From: Heligmosomoides polygyrus polygyrus
Taxonomy: Eukaryota > Nematoda > Chromadorea > Rhabditida > Heligmosomidae
Length of the DNA stretch: 64,000 nt
Direction of reading: 5' to 3'
Assembly (NCBI GenBank): GCA_947396885.1
Contig: OX377203.1
Location: forward strand, 3,596,001 to 3,660,000
Shown here: in pieces, positions 63,226 through 64,000 of the stretch
How positions within the stretch are numbered: the stretch's first letter is position 1
Layout of the letters: each line of letters starts with the position of its first letter
Notes under the pieces: generated by a model
What the model was told of the DNA's origin: nothing
The model's input: only the letters and a program-made list of their open reading frames with translations
Databases searched by the model: none
Translations under genes and position numbers: made by a program

Positions 63226-64000
63226 TCATAATTTAATTATATCTATTATAAATTTTTAATGTTAGTTTAACTATTAATAATATTGTTATATAAGTAAAAT
63301 AATTAATGAACAATAGGTTAAAATTTGTTTGCAAAAAATGAAATTCTTACAAAAATTTCAAACCATATCGTCACTTATTTGAAAGGTGATTAGAAAAATG
63401 GCGAAAAAGTCATAGGAAAATTTCCGCAAACAAAAAATTATTGGAAAATGTTCAGTTTCATTTAAAAAGTGTCGAGTTTCCTTAGAAGAGTGTCTAGTTT
63501 GAGGTGAAAATTCTATATTTTTAGTCGCTGAGTAGCGCGGCGTGATGAAAGCTGCTAATATCGATTAGGCTACGCGGCTGCGATCGATATTGGTGTCTTT
63601 TATAATGCCGCGCGCTGAATGAAGTATAAATCTCGCAATAAACCTACAAAGTGCCAGAAAATCTGCACTTCGGCTTGATATACGACAGCGATTCAAAGCT
63701 GTTACCAGCTGTGACCCACTCGTGAGTCACACTGACGTCGTTGCATCCGAGTAGATGGGCCCAAAAAGCTGCCGCTGTCTAGAAGAGGCGATCAAAGCCG
63801 CCACTAATAGGCTTATCGGCTGGCTTCTCACGCACGTAGTGGTTAGATGACGTGAGTCGTCGGCGCATAGGCGTGCCTCCACGCTCCTTCCTTTCAGCTG
63901 CCGTCCGTCGCCGGCGGCTCGTTCGCTCAGCTCGAGCTTCTGACTGGCAGCGGCGCCGTTGGTTCTTACTCCTGACTGCTGTTCTGCTTCTGAAGCGCTC
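63226..64000. other. AT-rich then GC-rich end of window
   Basis: 63,226-63,520 is AT-rich and ends in a family-C phrase (GAGTGTCTAGTTTGAGGTG). A diverged palindrome is at 63,525-63,640 (GCGCGGCGTGATGAAAGC; ATATCGATTAGGC / GATCGATATTGG; GAAGTATAAATC). From 63,880 it becomes GC-rich (GCCGTCCGTCGCCGGCGGC), possibly a promoter edge of a gene beyond the window. Confidence 0.4.

Overview
This window is non-coding, repeat-rich eukaryotic DNA, almost certainly from a nematode. The strongest evidence is six head-to-tail copies of the 22-nt nematode spliced leader SL1 at 62.4-63.2 kb, two of them exact, all on the minus strand. Supporting evidence is an RTE-clade LINE whose reverse transcriptase resembles those I know from hookworms and other clade V nematodes, and two nematode-type mariner transposases (DD34D and DD37D). 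I would place it in clade V (Rhabditina, strongylid or relative). The species assignment is inference. No complete host gene can be supported.

Layout. 0-6 kb: a mariner copy split by another element, a foldback, two 5'-truncated RTE LINEs and the first tRNA-derived SINE. 6-8.4 kb: a SINE with a 14-bp target-site duplication, interrupted by an open CR1/jockey-like reverse transcriptase. 9-17.3 kb: nested palindromic elements, a DD37D transposase pseudogene and a 1.05-kb mariner-ended palindrome sitting inside another palindrome. 18-28 kb: MITEs, RTE relics and a tandem array (25.8-27.7 kb). 31.2-33.4 kb: a 2.1-kb inverted repeat whose outer arms are SINE copies. 34-42 kb: more foldbacks, including a second 1.05-kb mariner-ended palindrome, and a possible host first exon at 40.26 kb. 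42.1-46.3 kb: a higher-order tandem array (about 0.7-kb units) built from TGTCGC decamers. 46.3-48.2 kb: a solitary SL1-like sequence, a small minus-strand ORF and a foldback with tRNA-like modules. 49-55 kb: dispersed and tandem repeats, a GTGACTAC minisatellite and a second possible first exon at 50.48 kb. 57-61.4 kb: SINEs and a long polypyrimidine region. 62.4-63.2 kb: the SL1 array.

Two themes run through the window. First, palindromes: more than twenty foldback elements from about 80 bp to 2.1 kb, often nested. In two families only a short tip is conserved, while the arms differ from copy to copy yet stay self-complementary. Second, shared modules: a core reading GTAGAAGTAGAATGC followed by GTGGCGCATCC occurs in the tRNA-SINEs, in the 26-kb tandem array and in the SL1 array, and TTAATTTTGCGCGGAC recurs in several other repeats. 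The long plus-strand ORFs through these repeats look spurious. The few host-exon candidates are GC-rich starts with plausible splice donors and rest on sequence appearance alone.
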